Source: Candidatus Kurthia intestinigallinarum (GTDB lineage: Bacteria > Bacillota > Bacilli > Bacillales_A > Planococcaceae). Taken from it: 64,000 nucleotides of DNA. The notes below the pieces were generated by a model. It searched no databases. It was not told where the DNA came from and saw only the letters and a list, made by a program, of their open reading frames with translations. Location: assembly GCF_003991225.1 (NCBI RefSeq), contig NZ_JTFC01000041.1, positions 1 through 64,000 on the forward strand. Reading direction: 5' to 3'. The position numbers and the translations under genes are program-made. Of the stretch, positions 8,175-16,219 are shown one piece after another. The stretch's first letter is position 1, and the number at the start of each line of letters is the position of its first letter.

Positions 8175-8420
8175 ATGTATCTTTTAGGTATTATCGCATT
8201 TATTACCGCATTTTTAATGATAGCTTTATTCTCCTATCTCTTTAACGAAAAATCTGAAGTCATCGTTGATGGATTAACAGAAGAGGAAGAAAATGCTTTA
8301 TTAGAAGCGCATGAACAACAACAACGATTATTATGGCGTACAAGCTATATATTATTAACAGCTTTTGTCATCGCGATTGCACTTATTTTTGCACAGTCTT
8401 TATTAAATTATTATCGTTAA
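8175..8420 (+). CDS. Small two-TM membrane protein
   Basis: An 81-residue protein, MYLLGIIAFITAFLMIALFSYLF, then an acidic loop (DGLTEEEENALLEAHEQQQ), then a second helix (about residues 57-75). The start at 8175 has GGAGGTG 8 nt upstream; an in-frame ATG 27 nt earlier lacks one. Topology suggests both ends outside or both inside with an acidic linker. I recognise no family. Confidence 0.75.
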   Translation: MYLLGIIAFITAFLMIALFSYLFNEKSEVIVDGLTEEEENALLEAHEQQQRLLWRTSYILLTAFVIAIALIFAQSLLNYYR

Positions 8421-8425
8421 AAAGG

Positions 8426-8463
8426 AATCCACTCTTTGTTTGTTACAAAGAATGGATTTTTTG
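8426..8463 (+). terminator. Terminator of the small membrane-protein gene
   Basis: AATCCA-CTCTTTGT pairs with ACAAAGAATGGATT, followed by TTTTTTG, 6 nt after the stop. Confidence 0.8.
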
Positions 8464-8485
8464 TTTATTTGTAAAAAAAATTACT

Positions 8486-8500
8486 TGTAAACATATTAAC
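8486..8500 (+). repeat. Degenerate copy of the 15 bp dispersed motif
   Basis: TGTAAACATATTAAC differs from TGTAAACATTTTTAC at two positions. It is intergenic between convergent genes. Confidence 0.5.
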
Positions 8501-8505
8501 CGTAA

Positions 8506-8540
8506 AAAAGGAATCGTAACAAGTGCACGATTCCTTTGGG
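8506..8540 (-). terminator. Bidirectional terminator between convergent genes
   Basis: Stem AAAGGAATCG (8508-8515 core) / CGATTCCTTT (8528-8537) with an AAAAAA tract upstream, serving the zinc-ribbon gene on the minus strand. Confidence 0.75.
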
Positions 8541-8542
8541 CT

Positions 8543-8731
8543 TTATGACGAAATAGAGTGTTCATTCTCTTCAAAGTCATCATGGCTCGCTTCAATATGT
8601 CCACAATGTGGGCATGTGTAAACATAAGTTGGGTGATGTAGCGCTGTAAACGTACCATGATCTATTTCAATACGATCTTGTAAACTCAAAATTCGATTAC
8701 ATTTTGAACACGTCATCGCTTGGCTATTCAT
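8543..8731 (-). CDS. Small zinc-ribbon protein
   Basis: A 62-residue protein with two CxxC pairs (TCSKC near residue 8 and TCPHC near residue 41) separated by a stretch predicted as beta (RIEIDHGTFTALHHPTYVY), then an acidic tail. This is a typical one-zinc ribbon. The start at 8731 has GAGGCGGTG in front; an ATG six codons upstream does not. It lies 60 bp downstream of the 83-residue ORF at 8792 and may share its transcript. The role is unknown. Confidence 0.75.
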   Translation of the reverse strand: MNSQAMTCSKCNRILSLQDRIEIDHGTFTALHHPTYVYTCPHCGHIEASHDDFEENEHSISS

Positions 8732-8791
8732 ACTCACCGCCTCTTTCATTTATATTGAGACATTTGTAGCTATCGCTTTATGCGCCTTACC

Positions 8792-9043
8792 TTACTGATA
8801 AACATCTGGTAATTTTGAAGAATTAGAGATTACTTTATTTAGCATCATGTCTGCATCTGGATTATCAGAGATCATAAGTAATTCTCGTTGCTTGTCAGAA
8901 TGTACCGGTTCAATATAGAAACCTTCATTCATTATGACATGTACATACTGTGTCATGTCTCTACCCATTATTAATTTATATTCTTGTCCGTCCATTTCTA
9001 ACACAATAGCATCTCGTTCGATTCTTTTCATGACTGCCTTCAT
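8792..9043 (-). CDS. Small protein of unknown function
   Basis: An 83-residue soluble protein, mixed alpha/beta with an N-terminal beta-rich half (MKRIERDAIVLEMDGQEYKLIMGRDM) and a C-terminal helical half. The ribosome-binding site AAAGGCGGG is 7 nt before the ATG. I recognise no family. The zinc-ribbon gene follows on the same strand. Confidence 0.65.
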   Translation of the reverse strand: MKAVMKRIERDAIVLEMDGQEYKLIMGRDMTQYVHVIMNEGFYIEPVHSDKQRELLMISDNPDADMMLNKVISNSSKLPDVYQ

Positions 9044-9194
9044 TTATTTTCCCGCCTTTCATTAAATCAACAATTTGAAATGATAAGCGCATCCAACGTC
9101 ATCTAGCTATATATGTCTTTTGGTAGACTATACCCATTCTCTTCTTTTTTAATCTAAAATGCCTGTATATATGATGTATTTTCAGAATAAAAAA

Positions 9195-9218
9195 AGAGTA
9201 ACGAATTATCGTTACTCT
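9195..9218 (-). terminator. Terminator of the FabG-like gene
   Basis: A 9 bp stem AGAGTAACG/CGTTACTCT with a 6-nt loop. Seven T follow on the minus strand. Confidence 0.85.
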
Positions 9219-9231
9219 CCACTTATATAGC

Positions 9232-9960
9232 TTACATCATTATCGCGCCATCTACATGTAAGACATGCCCTGTAATATATTTTGCTTCATCAGAAGCTAA
9301 AAAAGCATACGCATTAGCAATATCTTCTGGTTCACCAAGCTTTTGTAATGGGATAGTCGCTTCCATCTTTTCAATTACTTTTTCAGGCATTGCAGCAACC
9401 ATTGCTGTTTTAATAAAACCTGGTGCTACGGCATTTGCTGTTACACCATTACGGCCAAATTCTTTTGCCCAAGACTTCGTCATTCCAACAATTGCCGCTT
9501 TTGAAGCCGCATAGTTTGTTTGACCAATGTTACCATAAATGCCACTTACTGAAGATGTCGAAATGATTCGACCATATTGCTTCTCTTTTAAAATTGGATA
9601 TACAGCTTGTGTACAATTAAATGCACCCTTAACATTCACATTCATTACTTGATCAAATTGTTCATCTGTCATTTTGTGTAACATTGCATCACGCGTAATG
9701 CCGGCATTATTTACAAGAATATCAACTGTCCCGAATTGATCTACTGCAAATTGCACCATTTCTGCTACGCTCTTTTTATCTGTCACATTTAGTTTGAAAA
9801 AGCGAGCTGAATCCCCAAGATTTTTCGCCACTTCTTCGCCATGATCAGCAAAATCCGCCACTACGACTTTTGCTCCTTCAGCCACAAATTTTTTCGCTGC
9901 TGCTTCCCCAATACCATTTGCAGCACCCGTAATAATGGCTACTTTGTTTTCTAAACGCAT
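9232..9960 (-). CDS. FabG/PhaB-like 3-oxoacyl reductase (SDR)
   Basis: A 242-residue SDR with TGAANGIG (11-18), D36 at the end of beta-2, NNAG (84-87), N109, S137, Y150 and K154 (YAASK). The pattern NNAGITRDAMLHKMT followed by VNVKGAFNCTQAV is typical of 3-oxoacyl-ACP or acetoacetyl-CoA reductases. Asp36 points to NADH rather than NADPH, which is unusual for a biosynthetic FabG and would fit a beta-oxidation or polyhydroxybutyrate-turnover role (inference). AGGAGGG precedes the ATG. It is not in a fatty-acid operon, so it is an accessory copy. A GTCACA-N4-TGTGAC palindrome lies 39 bp upstream. Confidence 0.92.
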   Translation of the reverse strand: MRLENKVAIITGAANGIGEAAAKKFVAEGAKVVVADFADHGEEVAKNLGDSARFFKLNVTDKKSVAEMVQFAVDQFGTVDILVNNAGITRDAMLHKMTDEQFDQVMNVNVKGAFNCTQAVYPILKEKQYGRIISTSSVSGIYGNIGQTNYAASKAAIVGMTKSWAKEFGRNGVTANAVAPGFIKTAMVAAMPEKVIEKMEATIPLQKLGEPEDIANAYAFLASDEAKYITGHVLHVDGAIMM

Positions 9961-10377
9961 ATAAAACCCTCCTCATATAAATTCGCTCAGCAAAATCCGT
10001 CACACCCCTGTGACATTGCTGGCTTTTTCTAATCTTAAAATTCAAATTGTCCCAGATTAGAAAAGTAATTTAGGAAAAATAGTAAATAATTAGTCTGCTA
10101 TTTTTACTAAATCATATGTAAATTATAGCAAATTTTTGAAATTTAATATGTTTTCTTTTCAAATTATTGAATTTTTTTGAAAAAATTAAAAAATACTAGC
10201 TTAAATCGGGAAGTTACTATAGAGGCAGCCGATTATTATAGACATGTATAAAAAATAAACCGATCTACATATGGTATATCTTTTCTATGTAGTTTGTTAT
10301 ATGTATATAATGATTATAAGAAATGCATTATCACTTCATGTAAATATTTTGTATAATAAACAAAAGGAGGAGTTTCG
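9961..10377. other. Long AT-rich intergenic region between divergent genes
   Basis: 417 bp containing the ribosome-binding site and palindrome of the FabG-like gene on the left and, on the right, a TATAAT (10352-10357) and AGGAGG for the beta-helix gene, with only a weak -35 (TTATCA, 10328). The middle (10030-10320) is very AT-rich with no ORF, hairpin terminator or repeat that I can identify. Confidence 0.6.
9999..10014 (-). promoter_or_regulatory. Candidate operator upstream of the FabG-like gene
   Basis: Perfect palindrome GTCACA-CCCC-TGTGAC, 39 bp upstream of the start codon. Regulator unknown. Confidence 0.4.
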
Positions 10378-12642
10378 ATGGCAACATTATACGTTTCACG
10401 TTATAAAGAAGGGGCTTATCAGTCTTTATTAGAGGCTTTAGAACATGCAGAAGATAACGATTGTTTAGAAGTTTCTGCAGGCATCTATGATGAAGTGCTA
10501 GTCCTACGTAAACCTGTAACCATTCATGGACATGGTGCTGTATGTATTATAGGTGATCTTGTTGTAGCACCTAATGTAAAGGCGACAGTCCAAAATTTAC
10601 ATTTCGAAAATGTTTTAGAAATGAAGGAAGCCACTGTACATTTTGAAAATTGTTGTTTTGCAGGCAACTATACGGAGCATACAATTTTAGCTCAAAACTC
10701 AACAATTAATTTGACAGATTGTTATTTTGAAAGCTCAGCTAAGGAAGCGAACAAAGCTTTCTTAGCAGTGGCTCAATCAACAATCAATTTATCAAAATGT
10801 CAATTTAACGGTAAATATTACGCAATATTTGCGAAAGAATGCCAATTAACAATTGATCACACACTCTTTAAAAATCAATTAAAAACACATCTTTATATGG
10901 AAGAAAGTCAATTAACAAGTACTCATAGTCGCTTTCAACAAGCTGTGCAAGCAATTGTTGCAACGAAAAAAACAACACTCAATATTTCTACAAGTTACTT
11001 CTCTGAACATACAATGGGGACGCAAATTGAACTTGCTCAATCATCAATGATTTTAACGAATAGTCAATTTCAAAAAGCGAAACAGCATCTTATATTAATC
11101 GATAGTCAAGCATCTGTTTCTGCAACACTTTTTACAGAAACAACAGATACACAAATCACTGCATCACAAAATTCTACATTCCGCGCAAAACATATGGAAT
11201 TAACATATGGTGAACATCATGCCATCTTAGGCCAAAATAGCGCGATTTATTTAACTGAGTGTAAAATTATGGAGCATAAAGGAAAGGAAAAAGCTCAAAT
11301 TCAATTAAATCATTGCCAGTTACATATCGATAATACAGCTATTTATCGTGGTAGCCACCGTGCCATTTTTGCTACACAATCCGAGCTTTCTATTAGCACT
11401 ACACATTTTATGACACATCGGGGCGTTCAACTAGAAGCTGTTGGTGGAAATTGCAAACTAACAGCATGTGAATTCCAATCTGAGCTAGCTAGTGCCATTT
11501 TATTAGCTGAGCAAGTTACTGGTACAATTAACGATTGTGCCTTTATCATTGCGGCTAAAAATCATATTACATTGGCAGCTAAGTGTGATATTGACATTAC
11601 ACATTGTCGTTTCGATCGTTGTGGAGGAAATGCAATCAATGTAAATAATAGTGCAATACGATTACAAAATATTATCGTGATGGGGCATCCATCTAACTTT
11701 CCAGCTATCTTCTTAGCACAAACTCAATTTAAAATTGATATACTTCAAATCTCAAATTCAAATGCCATTGCATTGCAGATTAACGACCGCAGTAGTGGAA
11801 CGGCTGAAAATCTAACATTCCATAATAATATGGATATTAATATCGATCTACTTAATAGTGAAGCTATTTTCAAAAATCTTACATTATATGATGGTACTTA
11901 TGGAATTTATGCAAATAATAGCAAACTAACTATTAATAATATCGAATGTGAAAACCAAAAATTAGATGGTATTCGTTGTCTTGAAAACGGTCATTTATTA
12001 TTAACTCAAGGAAAATTTAGTGGCGCTAATCAATATGGTTTAGCTAGTGAATATTGCACACTCTCACTAGAGCATGTAAATTTCATCAATAATGGTAGTG
12101 GAATTTATACAAAGGGTGCTACAGTAACATTAAATGATAGTCAAATATCCAAAAATAAACAACATGGTATTTGTGCAATAAGTAGCTCATTTAATTTATT
12201 AGATGTCTTATTCTCGCAAAACCTTGCAATACAATTTGATGCAACTCGTTCTACTTTACAATTACAACAAATTCATTTTAATAATGGTGGAACCGCTTTA
12301 GCATTAACAAATAAAGTGAACGCTACCTTTAATATGGTAACTTGTACAGACCATCTCCATCCGACAATCACAATTGATCAAAGTACACTTATTGGAAAGA
12401 AATGCTTTATTGCTGGTGGAGCCGATTATGGTGTGCGTGGAAAATCTAGTCAAATTACCTTTACAGATAGCACATTCAAACAACACGAAAAAGATGAATT
12501 TTATTTAGAAGGTGATAGTGAAGCTGTATTAACAGAATGTGAGATAGCGCCAAAACGTGCAAATGAACGTGGGGCTACACTTTTTGATAACTCTACAGTT
12601 TCATTAAATGGCTATATGATGTATCGCAAACGCAGTTCGTAA
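10378..12642 (+). CDS. Large cytoplasmic right-handed beta-helix protein
   Basis: A 754-residue protein. The first 50 residues (YQSLLEALEHAEDNDCLEVSAGIYDEVLVL) are the pectin-lyase-fold cap in which a 'repeat' helix precedes the first coil. The rest is a long series of imperfect 20-24-residue rungs with the pattern xLTxCxFxxxxxxAIxAxxSxLxIxxxxF, ending in MMYRKRSS. It has no signal peptide, TM helix or catalytic polysaccharide-lyase residues that I can recognise, so it is probably an intracellular scaffold or binding protein rather than a pectinase. It is monocistronic with a strong terminator. It is compositionally rich in Thr, Asn, Gln and Ile. Confidence 0.85.
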   Translation: MATLYVSRYKEGAYQSLLEALEHAEDNDCLEVSAGIYDEVLVLRKPVTIHGHGAVCIIGDLVVAPNVKATVQNLHFENVLEMKEATVHFENCCFAGNYTEHTILAQNSTINLTDCYFESSAKEANKAFLAVAQSTINLSKCQFNGKYYAIFAKECQLTIDHTLFKNQLKTHLYMEESQLTSTHSRFQQAVQAIVATKKTTLNISTSYFSEHTMGTQIELAQSSMILTNSQFQKAKQHLILIDSQASVSATLFTETTDTQITASQNSTFRAKHMELTYGEHHAILGQNSAIYLTECKIMEHKGKEKAQIQLNHCQLHIDNTAIYRGSHRAIFATQSELSISTTHFMTHRGVQLEAVGGNCKLTACEFQSELASAILLAEQVTGTINDCAFIIAAKNHITLAAKCDIDITHCRFDRCGGNAINVNNSAIRLQNIIVMGHPSNFPAIFLAQTQFKIDILQISNSNAIALQINDRSSGTAENLTFHNNMDINIDLLNSEAIFKNLTLYDGTYGIYANNSKLTINNIECENQKLDGIRCLENGHLLLTQGKFSGANQYGLASEYCTLSLEHVNFINNGSGIYTKGATVTLNDSQISKNKQHGICAISSSFNLLDVLFSQNLAIQFDATRSTLQLQQIHFNNGGTALALTNKVNATFNMVTCTDHLHPTITIDQSTLIGKKCFIAGGADYGVRGKSSQITFTDSTFKQHEKDEFYLEGDSEAVLTECEIAPKRANERGATLFDNSTVSLNGYMMYRKRSS

Positions 12643-12649
12643 ATTAATA

Positions 12650-12664
12650 AACTTGTTTACAAAT
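12650..12664 (-). repeat. Weak copy of the 15 bp dispersed motif
   Basis: On the minus strand TTTGTAAACAAGTTTAT shares the TGTAAACA half and an AT-rich second half with the motif. It lies just after the beta-helix gene. It is listed only because of its position. Confidence 0.3.
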
Positions 12665-12671
12665 AAACAAA

Positions 12672-12712
12672 AACCCCGTACGCTAGCAAATAACGTTAGC
12701 ATACGGGGTTTT
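12672..12712 (+). terminator. Bidirectional terminator after the beta-helix gene
   Basis: AACCCCGTACGCTA pairs with TTAGCATACGGGGTT and is followed by TTTATTTATT; an A tract upstream allows use from the minus strand. Confidence 0.85.
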
Positions 12713-12754
12713 ATTTATTGGTTCTTATAAGAATATTTCATCAACAAGTAAATT

Positions 12755-12769
12755 TGTAAACATTTAAAC
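12755..12769 (+). repeat. Degenerate copy of the 15 bp dispersed motif
   Basis: TGTAAACATTTAAAC, two mismatches to TGTAAACATTTTTAC. It overlaps the 3' end of the NUDIX gene (stop at 12764), like the copies that overlap or abut the stops of the RHH and Rep genes. Confidence 0.55.
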
Positions 12770-13555
12770 TTGTTTAAATTGATACATATCCTTATTTATC
12801 TTTTCAACGTACTGTAAGATAGTTGATTTAGCTAATTGCTCATTCATAATTGCCCCATATGCTTGTTTGAGTTGTTCAAACGAAAATGTTTCTGGTAACA
12901 ATTCAAGTGCTAATGGTGAAGTTTGTGCTCTTTCTCGCATACGTAAAATTGCATAGACAATTGCTTTAGCATGATCAAATGCAATATTTTGTTGTTCAAC
13001 AATATTTATTTTTTCATGTAATTGCTTTCCAACTTGTGTATACGTAATATCCAGCTCAGCTGACAACGTTCCTTTCTGTGGATGACTTAAGCGTAACATT
13101 ATACGCTGTGTTCCTACATATTTTTTCACAACAGGAAGTTCAATCGTAAAAAGAGCTACGTCAGCTGCATCATCAGCTGCTTTTGCAGCCAATAACGCCT
13201 CTCGATTTACAAGTGCTAAATAAGATGCGCTAATTACGCGCATCCGAGGATCACGATTTACATCTGACCATGTATATAACTGTGTTGCATAAATTTGTTG
13301 AAGTCCAGTTTCTTCTTGCAACTCACGCAGAGCTGCAGTATCTAAATCTTCGTCCATATCAACAAAGCCCCCTGGAAATGCCCAACTTTGCTTAAAAGGA
13401 TGTTGCTTTCTTTGAATTAGTAATAGTTGAAGTTTCTCATGTTGATTCGTAAAAATAATCATATCGGTTGTCATGCTAGGTGTTTCATATTTTCCTTTTT
13501 CATTCGCTTGATACCATTCAATGAATTGCTGTTCCGTCATATTTGTTGTATCCAT
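12764..13555 (-). CDS. NUDIX hydrolase with C-terminal winged helix (NrtR-like)
   Basis: A 263-residue protein. The NUDIX domain covers about residues 25-165 with a complete box: GGFVDMDEDL followed by RELQEETGL. A winged-helix-like C-terminal region (about 185-255, LLPETFSFEQLKQAYGAIM) follows. This two-domain layout is that of NrtR-type proteins, which bind ADP-ribose and repress NAD-synthesis genes, although the NUDIX box here is intact so it may also hydrolyse. The start at 13555 has GAAGGTG 6 nt upstream. No NAD gene is nearby. It is divergent from the PhnB-like gene at 13632. Confidence 0.88.
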   Translation of the reverse strand: MDTTNMTEQQFIEWYQANEKGKYETPSMTTDMIIFTNQHEKLQLLLIQRKQHPFKQSWAFPGGFVDMDEDLDTAALRELQEETGLQQIYATQLYTWSDVNRDPRMRVISASYLALVNREALLAAKAADDAADVALFTIELPVVKKYVGTQRIMLRLSHPQKGTLSAELDITYTQVGKQLHEKINIVEQQNIAFDHAKAIVYAILRMRERAQTSPLALELLPETFSFEQLKQAYGAIMNEQLAKSTILQYVEKINKDMYQFKQV

Positions 13556-13631
13556 TTTTATCACCTTCATAGAGTATTTTTTTGTCAAAAGGGAATAACA
13601 ATACCATCTTATCTTTAAGGAGGAAATTCCA

Positions 13632-14039
13632 TTGATTACACCTTATTTAATTTTTAATGGCGAGGCAACAGAAGCTATCACTTTTTACGCCAATGCTTTC
13701 CAAAGTAACGATACATCTATTATGACATTTGGCGAGGCACCTGAAAACCCTGAGCATCCAATACCGATGGATGCTAAAAATCGAGTAATGCATGGGTATG
13801 TAACAGTGGCTGGAGAAAAAATTATGTTCTCTGGTACATTTAGCGACGCACCTGCCTCAATTGGTAATAATATTACATTGGCCATTATTTCAAATGATAA
13901 AGAATTTATGCGTCAAGCATTTACTAATCTCTCTAAAGAGGGTGACATTTTAATGGATTTGCAAGAAACTTTCTTTAGTCCTCTTTATGGGTCAATACGA
14001 GATAAATACGATATAGAATGGCAATTCAGCTACGAATAA
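13632..14039 (+). CDS. PhnB-like VOC-family protein
   Basis: A 135-residue VOC protein of the PhnB/YjdN type: N-terminal ITPYLIFNGEATEAITFYANAF, the conserved HGYVTVAGEKIMFSGTF strand pair, and the C-terminal FFSPLYGSIRDKYDIEWQFSYE ending. The start is TTG at 13632 with GGAGG nine nt upstream. PhnB-like proteins have no settled activity. Divergent from the NUDIX gene, with only 76 bp for both promoters. Confidence 0.88.
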   Translation: MITPYLIFNGEATEAITFYANAFQSNDTSIMTFGEAPENPEHPIPMDAKNRVMHGYVTVAGEKIMFSGTFSDAPASIGNNITLAIISNDKEFMRQAFTNLSKEGDILMDLQETFFSPLYGSIRDKYDIEWQFSYE

Positions 14040-14057
14040 ACAATCTGTTATATATCA

Positions 14058-14085
14058 GAGTTGCACACACTGTGTAGCTCTTTTT
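14058..14085 (+). terminator. Terminator of the PhnB-like gene
   Basis: GAGTTGCACA pairs with TGTGTAGCTC (two G-U pairs) and is followed by TTTTT. Confidence 0.75.
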
Positions 14086-14216
14086 CTATTGTTTTAACTA
14101 CCTAAAACTGAAATATTCTCATTTTACACTTATTTTTGTTCTATAACTACTTGATTTTTTTGTATTCTGTTATATAATAGATTTAATTATAAAATAATTG
14201 AAGGAGCTGGTTAGCT

Positions 14217-14798
14217 ATGATTCAACTATTACACGTAACCCCCAAAACCGTAGGAAAATTTATTGGCTTAGGATCTACACGTAAAGTGGATCGCTTTGAC
14301 CAGTTTGTCGTTAAAACATTTTTACATCCGCTTGGAAAGAAACAAAGCTATCTAGAACAAAAAATGTATGAACATTTATATAAAGAAAACTTACATGCCA
14401 ATGTTGCACCTGTTTTACACATGGATGAACAAATATGTGTCCAGCCTTATTATCGTCCTGTTCCAGCTGACCTTGGAAATTATGCAATCGATTTTGAAAC
14501 AGACCCACGTGTAACAGATTCATTAAAACAAGCCATTCATCTTTTAAAAGATGAAATGGATTGTTATGATATTTTTGATAGTAGTAATTACGCATTAAAT
14601 AAAGAAGGCAAACTTATGTTAATTGACTATGGCATGACCTACGAGATGTATATGACCGAATGGCTGCCTTTAGCACGCCAGGGTATTCTTCCACAAATTT
14701 CAATGGGACAATGTGAAAGCTGTGGTGTCGTAAAAGAACTCCGTATTTATGGAGAAGATGATCCAGATCGTCGTTGCGTTTCTTGTGGGAAAATTTAG
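14217..14798 (+). CDS. Kinase-like protein with C-terminal zinc ribbon
   Basis: A 193-residue protein. It starts with a glycine-containing loop (KFIGLGSTRKVDRF) and FVVKTF with a Lys in the ATP-binding position. It continues with YDIFDSSNYALNKEGKLMLIDYGM, which resembles a kinase catalytic loop (D..N) plus a DYG in place of DFG. It ends with two CxxC pairs (CESCG, CVSCGK) forming a zinc ribbon. It is far shorter than a canonical kinase (about 250 residues), so it is a minimal or degenerate protein-kinase-like fold; activity is uncertain. GGAG lies upstream of the ATG. Monocistronic, followed by a terminator and the 15 bp motif. Confidence 0.75.
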   Translation: MIQLLHVTPKTVGKFIGLGSTRKVDRFDQFVVKTFLHPLGKKQSYLEQKMYEHLYKENLHANVAPVLHMDEQICVQPYYRPVPADLGNYAIDFETDPRVTDSLKQAIHLLKDEMDCYDIFDSSNYALNKEGKLMLIDYGMTYEMYMTEWLPLARQGILPQISMGQCESCGVVKELRIYGEDDPDRRCVSCGKI

Positions 14799-14842
14799 AG
14801 GTATTATTAATTAGCTACTATTCGTACTTTAAAAATAAACAC

Positions 14843-14857
14843 GTAAAAATGTTTACA
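14843..14857 (-). repeat. Dispersed 15 bp motif TGTAAACATTTTTAC, copy 2
   Basis: Exact copy on the minus strand. A second related sequence, TGTTTACATTTTTAC (14850-14864, plus strand), overlaps it, so this is a compound site. Confidence 0.8.
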
Positions 14858-14869
14858 TTTTTACATTAT

Positions 14870-14912
14870 AAAACCCGTTCAAAAAGCCATTAACTTTTTG
14901 AACGGGTTTTTA
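14870..14912 (+). terminator. Bidirectional terminator after the kinase-like gene
   Basis: A long stem AACCCGTTCAAAAAG / CTTTTTGAACGGGTT with a 7-nt loop and T tract. Confidence 0.85.
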
Positions 14913-14917
14913 TGTAT

Positions 14918-14950
14918 GCCAAAGTTATTCTCTAATTAACTAACTTTGGC
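14918..14950. other. Inverted repeat downstream of the partition operon
   Basis: Perfect 10 bp arms GCCAAAGTTA and TAACTTTGGC with a 13-nt loop. No T tract follows in either direction, so it is not a clear terminator. It could be a protein-binding site or a recombination remnant next to the partition locus. Confidence 0.5.
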
Positions 14951-15006
14951 GTAATTAGTTATTAATTCATTCTAACTATCCATTAATATAATTACACATG
15001 TATATT

Positions 15007-15021
15007 TGTAAACATTTTTAC
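15007..15021 (+). repeat. Dispersed 15 bp motif TGTAAACATTTTTAC, copy 3
   Basis: Exact copy overlapping the stop codon (15018-15020) of the ribbon-helix-helix gene. Confidence 0.8.
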
Positions 15022-15305
15022 TTATTTAAAATACGATTCATTACTTCTACATCTTGACGCTGTTCATCATCTAATGACTTCATATATGAATCAATCATAT
15101 CATTTACTAATTCATTCGCACTTTTAAATTCACATACTTTCACTAAATTTGAAATGCGATTTTTCGTCTCTTCATCAACACGTAGCATCGCTGCTTTATG
15201 TTGAACAGATTTTACACTTTTAATTTCTTCACTTACTTCATCCTTATTATATTTTAAATGATCAGGTAATGCTCGATCATGACGTAATAATGATTTTTTT
15301 GCCAT
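15018..15305 (-). CDS. Ribbon-helix-helix partition partner of ParA
   Basis: A 95-residue basic protein. The N-terminal about 35 residues are flexible (AKKSLLRHDRALPDHLKYNK). Then comes KAAMLRVDEETKNRISNLVKVCEFKSANELVNDMIDSYM, a strand plus two helices typical of MetJ/Arc (ribbon-helix-helix) proteins. In type Ib partition systems (ParG, omega, ParR-like) such a protein binds the centromere and stimulates ParA. It begins one or four nt beyond the parA stop (TAATGATG), with AGGAGG inside the parA end, so the two are translationally coupled. The second ATG (15303-15305) has the better spacing. Confidence 0.85.
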   Translation of the reverse strand: MAKKSLLRHDRALPDHLKYNKDEVSEEIKSVKSVQHKAAMLRVDEETKNRISNLVKVCEFKSANELVNDMIDSYMKSLDDEQRQDVEVMNRILNK

Positions 15306-15307
15306 CA

Positions 15308-16129
15308 TTAATCCTCCTCAATTTCCACAATACGTTTAATAAACTCATCGACAATTTCATCATACAAATTATGTACACGGTGATCATGCATATCATCATT
15401 TGTAATCCCTACTGAGTTAAAACGTTTAATACGCTCCATTGTTTTCACACGGTGCTCAAAAAGATTTTCTTCACCAAAAATAGCAATTGCATTTTGCATC
15501 GTTGCTTGTTCTACACGCGAATCTGCTTTTAAAATTACCGGTAAAATACCAACAATCTCTAATTGTGCTTTATCTTCATCTAGTAGATCTTGTAAATAAT
15601 TAATAAATACTTCTGCACCATCTAATGATGCTTCCTGCGTTTGTAAAACCAATACGACATAATCAGTTGCTGCAAGAGCTGCATCTGTAATATCTGAAAT
15701 AGTCGGCGGAACATCAATTAAAATAAAATCATACTCGTCTTGAATTGATTTTAATAATTCACGGAAGTAGAAAATTCGTTCACGCTCAGCCTGGTCTGTC
15801 ATACCCGGAAATTTCTTTTGTAAGAATTTGGGGTATAAATGGAATGTTGGCGTATTGGGAATTAAATCTAGATTATCGTGAATCGTAAAAATTGTTGTAG
15901 CTAAATCGCCAGCTTTTACACCATCTAACATATAATTTGAAATAACTGGTGTTTCCTCACGTTCAGTCATATACGTTTTTAATAAAAATGTTGTCGCATT
16001 TGCTTGTGGATCTTTATCAACAACTAACACTTTATAACCTTGTTTTGCAAGTGTATATGCGAAAAGGACAGCATTTGTTGTTTTTCCTGTACCGCCTTTA
16101 AAGTTTGCAAACGTAATAATTCTTGTCAC
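15308..16129 (-). CDS. parA: ParA-type partition ATPase
   Basis: A 273-residue deviant-Walker ATPase: KGGTGKTT at residues 11-18 with the signature K11, the A' motif VVDKDPQAN (about 36-44) and Walker B DFILIDVPP. There is no N-terminal DNA-binding domain, as in type Ib plasmid ParA and Soj. It should move plasmid or replicon copies over the nucleoid with its RHH partner encoded just downstream. The start is GTG at 16127-16129 with AAGGAGGG upstream. The promoter region (TATAAT at 16162-16167) carries two direct repeats AAAATAGTAAA, the second fused to a copy of the 15 bp motif, and a parS lies 90 bp further upstream. Confidence 0.93.
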   Translation of the reverse strand: MTRIITFANFKGGTGKTTNAVLFAYTLAKQGYKVLVVDKDPQANATTFLLKTYMTEREETPVISNYMLDGVKAGDLATTIFTIHDNLDLIPNTPTFHLYPKFLQKKFPGMTDQAERERIFYFRELLKSIQDEYDFILIDVPPTISDITDAALAATDYVVLVLQTQEASLDGAEVFINYLQDLLDEDKAQLEIVGILPVILKADSRVEQATMQNAIAIFGEENLFEHRVKTMERIKRFNSVGITNDDMHDHRVHNLYDEIVDEFIKRIVEIEED

Positions 16130-16161
16130 TAAAAACCCTCCTTATACTATAGTTGTTATTT

Positions 16162-16198
16162 ATTATACATGAAAATAGTAAATAAATAAAATAGTAAA
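16162..16198 (-). promoter_or_regulatory. parA promoter with direct repeats
   Basis: TATAAT at 16162-16167 on the minus strand. AAAATAGTAAA occurs at 16172-16182 and 16188-16198, 16 bp apart, where the -35 should be. The second copy merges into the 15 bp motif. This suggests autorepression by the ParA/RHH pair. Confidence 0.5.
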
Positions 16199-16208
16199 AA
16201 TGTTTACA
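16194..16208 (-). repeat. Dispersed 15 bp motif TGTAAACATTTTTAC, copy 4
   Basis: Exact copy on the minus strand directly upstream of the parA promoter, where type Ib partition centromeres usually lie. Confidence 0.85.
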
Positions 16209-16219
16209 TGATTACATAT

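Noticed and set aside
9961-10377. Small RNA in the long intergenic region
   Set aside because: No promoter-terminator pair or hairpin supporting it was found.
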